The notes under the pieces: generated by a model | Told to the model about the DNA's origin: nothing | What the model saw: the letters and a program-made list of their open reading frames with translations, nothing else | Databases searched by the model: none | In this document: piece after piece, positions 8,761 to 17,801 of the stretch | How positions within the stretch are numbered: position 1 is the first letter of the stretch | Layout: each line of letters starts with the position of its first letter | Assembly: GCF_012184385.1 (NCBI RefSeq) | Contig: NZ_VSRL01000021.1 | Coordinates: 1 to 64,000 of the forward strand | Length of the DNA stretch: 64,000 nt | Direction: 5' to 3' | From: Lentzea indica | GTDB lineage: Bacteria > Actinomycetota > Actinomycetes > Mycobacteriales > Pseudonocardiaceae | Made by a program: the position numbers and the translations under genes

Positions 8761-9361
8761 GGTGCTCGTACCAGGAGACCAGGGGCCCGGTGTCGGCCAG
8801 TGCGCGGGACAGCGCGACCTCGCACAGGTCCCTGACCGGTTCGGGATCCCACGAGGCCAGCAGCTCGTCGAGCGAGCCCAGCGAGCCCAGTGAGCCCAGC
8901 GCGTACTGCTCCAGCCCAGCGCAGATCGGCACGACCGTGCCGTCAGGCTTGACCACCAGCGGATCGACTCGCACGAACGCCGACGGGTCCGCCCGCAGCA
9001 GCGCGGCGGACGTGACGTCGAACTGGACCTCGACGGCGTCGTCCTCGGCGACCCGGTTCAGCTCGACGGCCGCGTAGACGAGGTCGACCCGATCGACGCC
9101 GTAGGGCCGCACGCGCACCTTGCGCGCGCCCTCCCCCACCGCGTGGGCGGCCATACTCCGGAGCAACGACACGTTGTCCGGCACCAGGTCGATCAACACC
9201 GTCACCCGGTGACCGCCGGCGGCGCACTCGCTCACCTCGTCCAGCCCGACCACGAGCTCGGCTCCCGGCACGGCGCTGAGCCAGCGAAGATCGTGGACCT
9301 CGACTCCCATATCTGCTAGGAGCATCCATTCGCCGCGGAAATACTTCCGCGGCAGTTCCAC
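8723..9361 (-). CDS. Unknown protein with SPASM-like C-terminal segment
   Basis: 212 residues, convergent with and overlapping the 3' end of the PHP gene by 38 bases. The stretch VVKPDGTVVPICAGLEQYALGSL, followed by SLDELLASWDPEP, looks like the tail of a radical-SAM SPASM or twitch region (PDGTV-P-C...G.L....L.E...). No radical-SAM CxxxCxxC is present upstream in frame, and only one Cys of the SPASM type is seen. A small in-frame repeat (GSLGSLGSL) is encoded by the 9-base repeat at 8871-8897. It could be a truncated enzyme or a stand-alone partner domain. Function unknown. Confidence 0.5.
   Translation of the reverse strand: MELPRKYFRGEWMLLADMGVEVHDLRWLSAVPGAELVVGLDEVSECAAGGHRVTVLIDLVPDNVSLLRSMAAHAVGEGARKVRVRPYGVDRVDLVYAAVELNRVAEDDAVEVQFDVTSAALLRADPSAFVRVDPLVVKPDGTVVPICAGLEQYALGSLGSLGSLDELLASWDPEPVRDLCEVALSRALADTGPLVSWYEHLTRTAAGMRAWC
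8871..8897. repeat. Three 9-bp tandem units
   Basis: AGCGAGCCC, AGCGAGCCC and AGTGAGCCC follow one another without gaps. On the minus strand they encode GSLGSLGSL inside the SPASM-like protein, so changes in copy number would keep the frame. Confidence 0.85.
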
Positions 9362-9479
9362 CCCTGAGGGGGATTTCCCGGCCGTTCACCCAACTGCCGC
9401 CGAACGATCACCGCGTGAAGCTCATTTGAGCCCTAGCCTTCGCGACGGCCCATGTCCGCCAACAAGGAAGTGCGCTGGC

Positions 9480-10841
9480 ATGTCACGTCGCAGGGCTCCA
9501 TTAGCCGTGCTCACCACGGTCGTCGTCACGGCGGCCACCCTCACCGCCTCCACAGCGGCTCACGCAGCCACCACCACGTTCACCCCCACCGCCGACACCT
9601 ACGTCGACAACGCCGCCACCGGTACCAACTACGGCACGTCCGGCCAGCTGGGCGTCGACAACTCGTCGATCAAGCGGACGTTCCTCAGGTTCGCCGTCTC
9701 CGGGATCAGCGGCGCGGTCAGCAACGCCAAGCTGCGCATCCACACCGACGACGTCGCCGGTGCGGAAAGCCCGAACGGCGGCACGTTCCGGTCCATGACG
9801 AACGTCAGCTGGTCCGAAACCGGCGTCACCTGGAACAACCAGCCCGCCGTCGACGGCAGCACGCTCGGCTCCCTCGGGTCGGTCGTGCGCAACGCCTGGT
9901 ACGAGATCGACGTGACGAGCTACGTCACGGGCAACGGCACGTTCAGCATCGGCGTCACGTCGAGCAGCTCGGACGGCGCCGACTACGACTCGCGCGAGTC
10001 CGGTGCCACCACGGCACCCCAGCTCGTGGTCACGAGCGGCACGACAGAGCCGCCCGGCGACCCGGTCTGGGTCGGCGCGGGCGACATCGCCGACTCGGGT
10101 TCCGGTGACTCCGCCACGGCCGCGCTGCTGGACAACATCCAGGGCACGGTCTGGACCACGGGCGACAACGTCTACCCGGACGGCACCGCGTCGCAGTTCG
10201 CGAGCTACTACGAGCCCACGTGGGGCCGGCACAAGGCACGCACGCGGCCGTCGCCGGGCAACCACGACTACCACACCACTGGTGCCACCGGGTACTACAA
10301 CTACTTCGGGGCGCAGGCAGGGCCGTCGGGGCGGGGCTACTACTCCTACGACCTCGGCAACTGGCACATCGTGTCGCTGAACTCCAACATCAGCATGTCG
10401 GCGGGCAGCGCGCAGGAGCAGTGGCTGCGGCAGGACCTGGCGGCGAGCACGAAGCCGTGCACCGCGGCGTACTGGCACCACCCGCTGTTCACCAGCGGTT
10501 CCAACCACGCGCCCTCGACGGCCACCAGGCCGTTGTTCCAGGCGCTGTACGACGCCAACGCCGATCTGGTGCTCTTCGGGCACAACCACCACTACGAGCG
10601 GTTCGCCCCGCAGAACCCCAACGGCGGGCTGGACACGGCACGCGGCATCCGGACGTTCGTCGCGGGCATGGGCGGCGCGGGGGCCTACAGCTTCGGCACG
10701 ATCAAGCCGAACAGCGAGGCGCGCAACACCGGCACCCGCGGTGTGCTGAAGCTGACGCTGCACAGCAACAGCTTCGACTGGCAGTTCGTCCCGGAGGCGG
10801 GCAAGACCTACACCGACAGCGGCACCACGAACTGCCACTGA
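9480..10841 (+). CDS. Secreted DNRLRE/CBM96-type domain plus metallophosphoesterase
   Basis: 453 residues, exported: an Arg-rich start, a hydrophobic core and a cut after AHA near residue 29. Residues 31-185 form a DNRLRE/CBM96-like beta domain (ADTYVDNAATGTNYGTS, LRFAVSGISG, VTWNNQPA, YVTGNGTFSIGV). After a short TTEPPGDP linker comes a calcineurin-like phosphoesterase: GDIAD 201-205, GDNVY 228-232, GNHDY 260-264, WHHP 332-335 and GHNHHYE 367-373, all metal ligands present. I chose the ATG at 9480, preceded by AAGGAAG, because it begins the signal peptide. A role in extracellular phosphate release is inferred. Confidence 0.9.
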   Translation: MSRRRAPLAVLTTVVVTAATLTASTAAHAATTTFTPTADTYVDNAATGTNYGTSGQLGVDNSSIKRTFLRFAVSGISGAVSNAKLRIHTDDVAGAESPNGGTFRSMTNVSWSETGVTWNNQPAVDGSTLGSLGSVVRNAWYEIDVTSYVTGNGTFSIGVTSSSSDGADYDSRESGATTAPQLVVTSGTTEPPGDPVWVGAGDIADSGSGDSATAALLDNIQGTVWTTGDNVYPDGTASQFASYYEPTWGRHKARTRPSPGNHDYHTTGATGYYNYFGAQAGPSGRGYYSYDLGNWHIVSLNSNISMSAGSAQEQWLRQDLAASTKPCTAAYWHHPLFTSGSNHAPSTATRPLFQALYDANADLVLFGHNHHYERFAPQNPNGGLDTARGIRTFVAGMGGAGAYSFGTIKPNSEARNTGTRGVLKLTLHSNSFDWQFVPEAGKTYTDSGTTNCH

Positions 10842-10861
10842 CGGGCTGCTGGAGGCCGATC

Positions 10862-12067
10862 GTGTATCTGTCCACAATAGACAAACCCAGGACGGCGAAC
10901 TGGAAAGGGCTGAGCGGCAACGTCTTCGCGCTCGGCACGGTCAGCCTGATCACCGACGTGTCGTCGGAGATGGTGGCCGCGATCCTGCCGCTGTACCTGG
11001 TCATCGGCCTCCAGCTCAGCCCGGCAGCGTACGGGCTGATCGACGGCGTCTACACCGGCGCCACCACGTTGCTCAGGCTGGCCGGCGGCTATCTCGCCGA
11101 CCGCACCAACAGGCGCAAGGCGGTCGCCGGCTTCGGCTACGGCCTCTCGGCGGTGGCCAAGCTCGGTCTGCTGGCCGCGGGCAACTCCATGACCGCGCTC
11201 GGGTTCGTGATCACCGCGGACCGCGCGGGCAAGGGCCTGCGCACCGCGCCGAGGGACGCGCTGATCACGTTGTCGACGCCCAGCGGTGACCTGGGACGAG
11301 CGTTCGGCGTGCACCGGGCGATGGACGGCATCGGCGCGTTCGCCGGGCCGCTGGTCGCGATGGCCGTGCTCGCCGCGTCGGCACAGTCGTTCGACGCGGT
11401 GTTCGTCACCAGCTTCTGCATCGCCGTGTTCGGCGTGCTGGTCCTGGTCCTCTACGTGCGGGACCGGCCAGAACCCGTGCAGCGCAAAGAACCCCTGAAG
11501 CTCGGCCTGCTGAAAGACCCGGCCGTCCGGAGGATCGTGCTGGCCGCGGCGCTGCTCGGGCTGGTCACCGTCGGCGACGGGTTCGTGTACCTGTTGCTGC
11601 AGAAGCGGGAAGGGCTGGCTTTCGGCTGGTTCCCGCTGCTCGCCGTCGGCACGAGCCTGGTCTACCTGCTGCTCGCCGCACCACTGGGCGCGCTCGCCGA
11701 CCGGGTCGGCAGGCTGAAGATCATGCTGGGCGGCTACGGCGCGCTGACGCTGGTCTACCTGCTGCTGCACGGCCCGATCGGCGGCTGGCCGCTGCTGGTC
11801 GCGGTGGTGCTGCTCTACGGCGTCTTCTACGCGGCCACGGACGGCGTGCTGATGGCGCTCGCCGGCCCGGTCCTGCCGGAACGCCTGCGCACCACCGGCA
11901 TCGCGCTGATCCAAAGTGGACAGGCGATCGCCTACCTCGGCTCGTCCGTGCTGTTCGGGCTCGCCTGGCAGTTCTGGAGCCCCGAGACCGCCACCAGGGC
12001 CGCCGCGGTCGCGGTCGTCCTGGCCCTGATCACCACCGCCGCACTGCTGGGACGCCGACGCTCATGA
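10862..12067 (+). CDS. MFS transporter
   Basis: 401 residues with about 12 hydrophobic spans. The loop-2/3 signature GGYLADRTNRRKAV and its second-half counterpart GALADRVGRLK are the MFS hallmark. Another conserved block is RAGKGLRTAPRDALI. GTG at 10862 follows GGAGG with 7-base spacing. Its last codons overlap the ATG of the next gene by 4 bases, so transport and the TolB-like protein are translationally coupled. Direction and substrate cannot be read from the sequence; an exporter is plausible. Confidence 0.88.
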   Translation: MYLSTIDKPRTANWKGLSGNVFALGTVSLITDVSSEMVAAILPLYLVIGLQLSPAAYGLIDGVYTGATTLLRLAGGYLADRTNRRKAVAGFGYGLSAVAKLGLLAAGNSMTALGFVITADRAGKGLRTAPRDALITLSTPSGDLGRAFGVHRAMDGIGAFAGPLVAMAVLAASAQSFDAVFVTSFCIAVFGVLVLVLYVRDRPEPVQRKEPLKLGLLKDPAVRRIVLAAALLGLVTVGDGFVYLLLQKREGLAFGWFPLLAVGTSLVYLLLAAPLGALADRVGRLKIMLGGYGALTLVYLLLHGPIGGWPLLVAVVLLYGVFYAATDGVLMALAGPVLPERLRTTGIALIQSGQAIAYLGSSVLFGLAWQFWSPETATRAAAVAVVLALITTAALLGRRRS

Positions 12068-13020
12068 ACAACCGCCTGCTGATCACCCTGATCTCCGCCG
12101 TGCTGCTGGGCGGCGTCGCGATCGGCTACACCGTGCTGTCGGGGTCCGCTCCGGAACAGGCCGCGCACTCCGTTCCGACTGGCACGGGCCCGCGGCTGAT
12201 GGTGCTCAGCAACGGCAAGCTCTCCACCGTGTCCCGCGACGATCCGGCCGGATCGCGGCAGGTCACCGAACAACGTTGCGACCGCGCGTACTCCGCCGCG
12301 GGCACCATCTCCTGCCTGCGCCCGGTCGGCGCGCTGAAAGCGAGCGAACTGGCCGTGCTGGACAGCCAGTTGAAGGAGCTGCGCACGGTCCCGCTGACCG
12401 GATTCCCGAACCGCACGCGGGTTTCGGCCAACGGCCGCATGGTGGCGTGGACGCTGTTCGTCGACGGGCATTCCTACGCCGCCAACGGGTTCTCCACGAG
12501 CACCGGCGTCCTCGACACGAAGACCGGAACGCTGGTGGAGTCGCTGGAGGAGTTCGCCGTCGAGGGCATGCCCCAGCGGCCGGTGGACACGAACTTCTGG
12601 GGCGTCACGTTCACCGCCGACGACAACCGCTTCTACGCCACCATGTCCACCGGCGGGCACCGCTACCTCGTCGAGGGCGACTTCGCGGCCCGCAAGGTCC
12701 GCCCGCTCGTGGACGCCGACAACGTCGAGTGCCCGTCGCTGTCACCGGACGGCACCCGCATCGCCTACAAGGCGGCGGTCAACGGTGATCCGCAGCAGGG
12801 ATGGCGGATCTCCGTGCTGGACCTTCAGACGCGCAAGATCACGCCGCTCGCCGAGACCCGCAGCGTCGACGACCAGCCGGTCTGGCTGGACGACAAGACC
12901 GTCGCGTACGGCATCCAGCGCGACGACGGGCTGAACGACGTCTGGGCCGTGCCCTCCGACGGCACCGGCACACCCGCGGTCGTGGTCCCCGAAGCCAGTT
13001 CACCGGCGCCGATCAGCTGA
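12064..13020 (+). CDS. Membrane-anchored TolB/WD40-like beta-propeller protein
   Basis: 318 residues. One N-terminal membrane or signal segment (LLITLISAVLLGGVAIGYTV) is followed by repeats of the TolB-like propeller type: RVSANGRMVAWTLF, TFTADDNRFYATM, PSLSPDGTRIAYKA and QPVWLDDKTVAYGI. There is no lipobox, so a membrane anchor facing outside is likely. Overlap with the MFS gene (ATGA) suggests that it assists or senses the transported compound. Function otherwise unknown. Confidence 0.8.
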   Translation: MNNRLLITLISAVLLGGVAIGYTVLSGSAPEQAAHSVPTGTGPRLMVLSNGKLSTVSRDDPAGSRQVTEQRCDRAYSAAGTISCLRPVGALKASELAVLDSQLKELRTVPLTGFPNRTRVSANGRMVAWTLFVDGHSYAANGFSTSTGVLDTKTGTLVESLEEFAVEGMPQRPVDTNFWGVTFTADDNRFYATMSTGGHRYLVEGDFAARKVRPLVDADNVECPSLSPDGTRIAYKAAVNGDPQQGWRISVLDLQTRKITPLAETRSVDDQPVWLDDKTVAYGIQRDDGLNDVWAVPSDGTGTPAVVVPEASSPAPIS

Positions 13021-13029
13021 AAGCTCCGG

Positions 13030-13632
13030 TCAGGTCCGGATCGCCGTGATCGCGCCCTGCCGCCGTGATCCGGGGTCGACGCGCGCATCACGGCTCGTGA
13101 CGGTGAATCCGGCCTTTTCGACCACGCGGCTGAGCTCGTCGATCGGCCAGAAGTACGCGGTGACGATCTTGTGATCGAACGGGACGAGCTCCGGGCCCTC
13201 GAAGAACCCCAGGAGAAGCCCGCCGCCGGGTTCGACGCAGCGGGCGAACTCGTCGAGGATCGCGGGCACCTCGTGCGGGGGCGTGTGGATCAGCGAGAAC
13301 CAGGCGAGGATCCCGGAGAGGCTGCCGGCGGCGACGTCGAGCGCTTCGGCTCGGCCTGCCCTGAAACGGGCGTCCGGGTACCGGGTTCGGGCGCGGTCGA
13401 GGAACTCCGGTGTCGGGTCGACGCCCGTGACGGTGATGCCCTGTTCCCGCAACCAGTTCGTCCACTGTCCAGGCCCGCACCCGACGTCGAGGATCTGCCC
13501 GCCGGAGTGCTTTCGGGCCCAGGCGCCGACCAGGTCGCGGTCGACGGGTGAGGTGGCCTCCATCGTGCCGACGGCGTCGATGTACTCGTCGGCCCGCTGT
13601 CCGTACGCCCGGCTCGTGTGTTCGATCGTCAC
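13030..13632 (-). CDS. Class I SAM-dependent methyltransferase
   Basis: About 200 residues. Motif I is ILDVGCGPGQWTNWL, motif II contains GVDPTPEFLDRAR, and the later SLSGILAWFSLIH and VEPGGGLLLGFFEG segments match Methyltransf_11/25 proteins. I chose the GTG at 13632 (start VTIEHTSRAYGQRADEY, the usual beginning of this group); ATG at 13680 is possible and would add 16 residues of less typical sequence. It is convergent with the TolB-like gene, with 9 bases between stops. Substrate unknown. Confidence 0.85.
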   Translation of the reverse strand: MTIEHTSRAYGQRADEYIDAVGTMEATSPVDRDLVGAWARKHSGGQILDVGCGPGQWTNWLREQGITVTGVDPTPEFLDRARTRYPDARFRAGRAEALDVAAGSLSGILAWFSLIHTPPHEVPAILDEFARCVEPGGGLLLGFFEGPELVPFDHKIVTAYFWPIDELSRVVEKAGFTVTSRDARVDPGSRRQGAITAIRT

Positions 13633-13760
13633 CCGGCACACAGTGCCGTTTGGCAGGATCGAGCAAGAGACCGGCAGCATTGTTCTCGTGTTTGCCCTGT
13701 TCAGACTGATCTGATTGGTGCATCGCCAGCACGGCAATACCGGATGAGAGGTAGGAACAG

Positions 13761-14066
13761 ATGAGTGTCGAGCACGGTTTCCACGCCACCCTGACCGCAC
13801 GACCCGGCAAGGGCGACGAGGTCGTCGAGTTCCTGCTCGACGCGCCCTCGCTCGCGAACGACGACTGCGTGGTCTTCCTGGTGGGCCGCTCGGCCGCCGA
13901 CCCGGACGTCATCCACGTCACCGAGGGCTGGACGACGGCGGAGGCGCACAGCACGTTCTTCGCGAGCGAGGACGCGCAGACGCTGGTGGCGAAGCTCCAG
14001 ACGTTGCTCGTCGGCGAGTCGCGGTACGTCGACGAGGTGCCGGTCGGCGGCAAGGCGGCCTTCTGA
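13761..14066 (+). CDS. Antibiotic biosynthesis monooxygenase (ABM) family protein
   Basis: 101 residues, the usual length of a ferredoxin-like ABM domain. It starts EHGFHATLTARPGKGDEVVEFL, has a central strand DVIHVTEGWTTAEAHSTFF and ends with the AKLQTLLVGESRYVDEVPVGG stretch. Such proteins act as dimers on quinone-like or small aromatic substrates, or as general stress proteins. ATG is preceded by GAGAGGTAGGAACAG. It is divergent from the methyltransferase gene. Confidence 0.85.
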   Translation: MSVEHGFHATLTARPGKGDEVVEFLLDAPSLANDDCVVFLVGRSAADPDVIHVTEGWTTAEAHSTFFASEDAQTLVAKLQTLLVGESRYVDEVPVGGKAAF

Positions 14067-14111
14067 GGGTGGCTGGCGCGCACGCTCGGCGTGTAGCCGA
14101 GCCGGCGGTGC

Positions 14112-14415
14112 CTACACGGGCAGAGGCCGCATCCTGTCGGGCATGTGCGCGCGCAGGATGTCTCGTAACGCGGACACCTCGTCAGCGTCCAGAAGGACGG
14201 ACCCGCGGGCACGCCAGGACCGCCTCGCCGGTGCGCTGGTCGGGTACGTACCGCAGTGCCACGTCCGGCACCGTGCACGACTCGGCCTGACGAATCGCAC
14301 TCAGCAGCTCCGACACCCGTTCGTACCCCAGCCGCGCGCTCCAGCGCAGCGCGGCCGGGGGACGAACGAACAACCGGAGGCCTCCGGCGGATCGGCGAAC
14401 CTCGACGCACGACAT
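14112..14415 (-). CDS. Small hypothetical protein, possibly frame-broken
   Basis: ATG at 14415 has a good GGAGG about 10 bases upstream and opens a frame of 77 residues (SCVEVRRSAGGLRLFVRPPA..., YVPDQRTGEAVLACP). It ends in a low-complexity tail at 14182. The neighbouring frame continues with natural-looking sequence (SVLLDADEVSALRDILRAHMPD) to a stop at 14112. A frame break near 14200-14210 would join them into about 100 residues. This break needs an extra base or two missing ones, unlike the other breaks in the window, so I am unsure. Family not recognised. Confidence 0.35.
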
Positions 14416-14498
14416 CACCGCTACTACCTCCTGCACTGGCTCACCAGCGAGACTAGCCAGAGATCGCGGTGGTCAGCGGCGGGTGTCACCCGTTCGGT

Positions 14499-15785
14499 TC
14501 ACTGGTAGCAGGGCTTCTCGAACTTGAAATCTTTTGCCGTCGAGCCGGTGAAGAAGTCCTCCACCAGCGTCACTCCGGTCGGAGCGGCGTCGTCCGGGCG
14601 GTAGATGAGTGACTGACGGAACAGTGCGTCCTGGGGCGAAGCGGAGAAATTGCCAGCACCCGAAGGAAGCATGCCCTCGTAGTCCACCGAGCTGAGCTGG
14701 CGCACGGCGGCGAGGACACCGGCACGCGTCAGGTCCTTGTTCTGAGCCGCCTTCTCCAGCGCGGCCTTCAGCGCGTACGCCCACACCCAACCGGCCGTGT
14801 AGCCGTCGTTCGGCGTCACGCCGGGCAGCGCGGCGCGCATCGCGGTGTGGCCGACGGACTCGGTCGCCCACGCCTTCCACGGTGCCGACTGCAGGTACAG
14901 CGCCTTGATCGCGGGTGCGGCCGGCGACTTCAGCAGGCCGGGGTTCCACGTCGGCGAGGTGCCGATGAACTTGCCCTTGTACCCACGAGCCGCGGCCTGC
15001 CCGATGATCACGGCCGCATCGGTCGGACCTGTCGTCAGGACCACCAGGTCAGGCTTCTTGGACACCACGGCGTCGATCGCGCCGCCCTGGTTGTCCTGGC
15101 CCGTCTGCGTCGTCACGTTCTCGAACGACAACCCGCGCTTCTCGGCGGCGATGCGGGCGCCGGCAGCAGCGTCGTCGCCGTAGTCACCGGCGAGGTGCAC
15201 GGCCATCACGGACTTCACGCCGAGCTTCTCGACGGCGTAGTCGACGGTGTTCATCGACTCGACGCAGTAGTTCGTGCCGGACTCCAGCACGACCTCCTCG
15301 AAGCCCCACAACGAGGTCCACGACGCGGGCACCGACACCATCTGGGTGTTCTCGAGGTCCGGCAGGATCGCGGCGGTGGTGGGAGAGCCCAGCGTCTGCG
15401 TCAGAGCCAGGACGTTGCCCTTGATCTCCTGGTAGACCTGGTTGTGGATCTGCGGGTTGTACTTGTTGTCCTTGACGTACTTCGTGACGTCGATCTCGTA
15501 GCCGCCGATGCCGCCCTTGTCGTTCACGCGCTTCCAGAACGCCTTCTGCGCGTCCGTGATCGGCACGGCCAGCGTCTTGAACGGGCCTTCGGTGAGGTCC
15601 GAGATGGTGCCCAGGTAGATGCAGCCCTTGGACTTGTCGACGGCGTTGGGACACGCCTCTTTCGTGACTCCGACGTCGACCTTGATGCCGCCCGCGCCCT
15701 CCTGCGGCGCGGCGCCGTCCCCGCCACGACATGAGGCAAGAGCCAACGCTCCTACGAATATGACTGCGAATCTCTTACCAGACAT
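14499..15785 (-). CDS. ABC transporter substrate-binding lipoprotein, branched-chain amino acid (LivK) type
   Basis: 428 residues. A short signal peptide ends in the lipobox LALASC (Cys at residue 19), so the protein is anchored outside the membrane. The type-I periplasmic binding fold is visible: YLGTISDLTEGPFK, WKRVNDKGGIGGYEIDV, ILPDLENTQMVSVPASW, LVVLTTGPTDAAVIIGQAAARGYKGKFIG and NDGYTAGWVWAYALKAAL. ATG at 15785 has a GAGAGAA ribosome site. It is the last gene of the six-gene operon running from 21160. The ligand may not be an amino acid, because an acyl-CoA ligase sits in the same operon. Confidence 0.87.
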   Translation of the reverse strand: MSGKRFAVIFVGALALASCRGGDGAAPQEGAGGIKVDVGVTKEACPNAVDKSKGCIYLGTISDLTEGPFKTLAVPITDAQKAFWKRVNDKGGIGGYEIDVTKYVKDNKYNPQIHNQVYQEIKGNVLALTQTLGSPTTAAILPDLENTQMVSVPASWTSLWGFEEVVLESGTNYCVESMNTVDYAVEKLGVKSVMAVHLAGDYGDDAAAGARIAAEKRGLSFENVTTQTGQDNQGGAIDAVVSKKPDLVVLTTGPTDAAVIIGQAAARGYKGKFIGTSPTWNPGLLKSPAAPAIKALYLQSAPWKAWATESVGHTAMRAALPGVTPNDGYTAGWVWAYALKAALEKAAQNKDLTRAGVLAAVRQLSSVDYEGMLPSGAGNFSASPQDALFRQSLIYRPDDAAPTGVTLVEDFFTGSTAKDFKFEKPCYQ

Positions 15786-15798
15786 GGGGATTCTCTCC

Positions 15799-16917
15799 TC
15801 AGTACGAGAACGGCCAGGTGCGCCAGTAGTTGCGGATGCGCACCCAGATGCCGAACAACCCGCGTGGCTCGACGATGAGGAACACGATGATGAGCACGCC
15901 GTAGAGAACGGCCTCCAGCTGGAAGACCGTGACCGCGCCGGTCGCGTCACCACTGATGAACGGCAGCACCGCGGGCAGTTCCCTGGTGATGCGTGGCAGC
16001 AGTGTGATGAAGAGCGCGCCCATGATCGCGCCGGAGATGGTGCCCGCGCCGCCGATGAGCACCATCGCGATGTACTGCACTGACAACAGCAGGTTGAACG
16101 AGCCCGGATCGAAGAACCCGTTCACCACGAACAGCAGCGCGCCGGCGACACCCGCGTAGAACGAGGACACCGCGAACGCCAGGACCTTGTACTTCGTCAG
16201 GTCCACGCCGATCACCGACGCGGCCAGATCCCTGTCCCGCACCGCCGCGAACGCCCGGCCGACCCGCGAGCGCACCAGATTCCGTGCCAGCACACCGAAA
16301 ATCACCAGCAGCACGAACATCACCAGATAGAGCTGTTGCGCCGCCGTGAACAACGCGTTGTCCCTGTCCAGCCGCACCCCGAAGAGCTCGGGCACGGCCG
16401 CGGGCCGCCCGACACCCGGCCCGCCGGTCAGCGACGTCCACTCCCGGAACACGTGCTCTCCCAGGAAGACCAGCCCCAGCGTCACGATCGCGAGGTAGAG
16501 ACCCCGCAACCGCACCGCCACCGGCGCCACCAGGACGCCGAAGAACGCGGCCACCAGACCGGAGGCCAGCAGCCAGATCGGCAGCGACGTGATGCCGAAC
16601 CCGATCACCCGCCCGGTCTCTGATCCCGACAGCGCCGCACCCGTGTACGCGCCGATCGCGAGGAAGAACGCGTGCCCCAGCGACACCTGGCCCGCGTAGC
16701 CCGTGACGATGTTCAGCCCGATCGCGCCGATCGCGGCCACGAACCCGGTCGCGAGCAGCTGCAGCAGGTCGTCCGTGATGAGGAACGGGACCAGCAGGGC
16801 GAGCACGACGAGGCCACCCGTCCACGCCCGCTTCGGGCGCGTGTTCAGGAACGCCATGTCCTGCCCGTACGAGGTGTACAGCTCTGGCCTGCCCTTGATG
16901 GTTTTTGGCCCATTCAC
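15799..16917 (-). CDS. Branched-chain amino acid type ABC permease, LivM-like
   Basis: 372 residues. After a short cytoplasmic start, about ten membrane spans follow, with the LivM signatures GLNIVTGYAGQVSLGHAFF and the EAA-like loop RVGRAFAAVRDRDLAASVIGVDLTKYK; IGGAGTISGAIMGALF lies near the end. I chose GTG at 16917 because it overlaps the LivH stop as GTGA. It forms the membrane pore with the LivH-like protein. Confidence 0.9.
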   Translation of the reverse strand: MNGPKTIKGRPELYTSYGQDMAFLNTRPKRAWTGGLVVLALLVPFLITDDLLQLLATGFVAAIGAIGLNIVTGYAGQVSLGHAFFLAIGAYTGAALSGSETGRVIGFGITSLPIWLLASGLVAAFFGVLVAPVAVRLRGLYLAIVTLGLVFLGEHVFREWTSLTGGPGVGRPAAVPELFGVRLDRDNALFTAAQQLYLVMFVLLVIFGVLARNLVRSRVGRAFAAVRDRDLAASVIGVDLTKYKVLAFAVSSFYAGVAGALLFVVNGFFDPGSFNLLLSVQYIAMVLIGGAGTISGAIMGALFITLLPRITRELPAVLPFISGDATGAVTVFQLEAVLYGVLIIVFLIVEPRGLFGIWVRIRNYWRTWPFSY

Positions 16918-17801
16918 AGCCGTTCCACCTCCCTCTTGCCGAACAGTCCATAGGGTCTGACGAGCAACACCAGCAGCATCAACGCGTACGGCGCGACGAG
17001 CGCGAAGTTCGGCCCGAGCCACGGCGCGAAATCACCCTGGTAGGTACCGAAAAGCGACTCGACGATCCCCACCGCGAGTCCGCCCACGACCGCACCGCCC
17101 AGCGACTCGAGTCCACCGAGGATGATCGCGGGCAACGCTTTCAGCGCGACGATCCACAACTGCTGGTCGACTCCGGCGCCGGTCGCCACGAACACGCCGG
17201 CCAGCGCGGCGAGCCCGCCGGCCAGTGCCCACGACAGCGCGAACACCGACCCGACCGAGATCCCTTGCGCCAGCGCGACTTCCTGGTCGTAGGCGACCGC
17301 CCGCATCGCGAGCCCGATCCGCGAGTACCGGAAGAACGCGAACAACGCGGCCGTCACGACGGCGGTGGTCCCGATCATCACCAGGTACCGCTGCTGCACC
17401 TCGGCGCCCAGGAACGACATGGTCGTGAGGCCCCACGGATCACCGACCTGCCGCACGTCCAGGCCGATGAACGCGTTCGTCACGACCCTGACCACGACGT
17501 CCACGCCGATGGTGATGATCGCGACCACGAACACGGGTTTGCCGACCATGGGCCGCAGCACCGTGCGCTCCACGCCCAGTGCCAGCACCGCGATCAGCGC
17601 GGCCGCCACCAGCACCGCACCGAAGAACGACACCGCCGGTGACAGGTAGGAGACCAGCACCGCACCCGCCAGCATGAACGCCGGCTGCGCGAAGCTGATC
17701 ACCTGCGTCGACTTGTAGATGATCACGAAGCCGAGCGCCAGCAACGCGTAGATGGACCCGGTGCCGAGACCCCGGATCAACGACTGGAGAAACTCATCCA
17801 T
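16914..17801 (-). CDS. Branched-chain amino acid type ABC permease, LivH-like
   Basis: 295 residues, the family length. It starts FLQSLIRGLGTGSIYALLALGFVIIYKSTQVISFAQ, a LivH N-terminus, and has the loop RYSRIGLAMRAVAYDQEVALAQGI that contacts the ATPases, then ILGGLESLGGAVVGG and a C-terminal LVRPYGLFGKREVERL. Its start overlaps the acyl-CoA ligase stop by 8 bases and its stop overlaps the LivM start by 4, so the operon is tightly packed. Confidence 0.92.
   Translation of the reverse strand: MDEFLQSLIRGLGTGSIYALLALGFVIIYKSTQVISFAQPAFMLAGAVLVSYLSPAVSFFGAVLVAAALIAVLALGVERTVLRPMVGKPVFVVAIITIGVDVVVRVVTNAFIGLDVRQVGDPWGLTTMSFLGAEVQQRYLVMIGTTAVVTAALFAFFRYSRIGLAMRAVAYDQEVALAQGISVGSVFALSWALAGGLAALAGVFVATGAGVDQQLWIVALKALPAIILGGLESLGGAVVGGLAVGIVESLFGTYQGDFAPWLGPNFALVAPYALMLLVLLVRPYGLFGKREVERL

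Noticed and set aside
10220-12067. 615-codon frame suggesting a fused MFS protein
   Set aside because: The first 214 codons are antisense-like shadow of the phosphoesterase; a GTG with GGAGG at 10862 starts the transporter.
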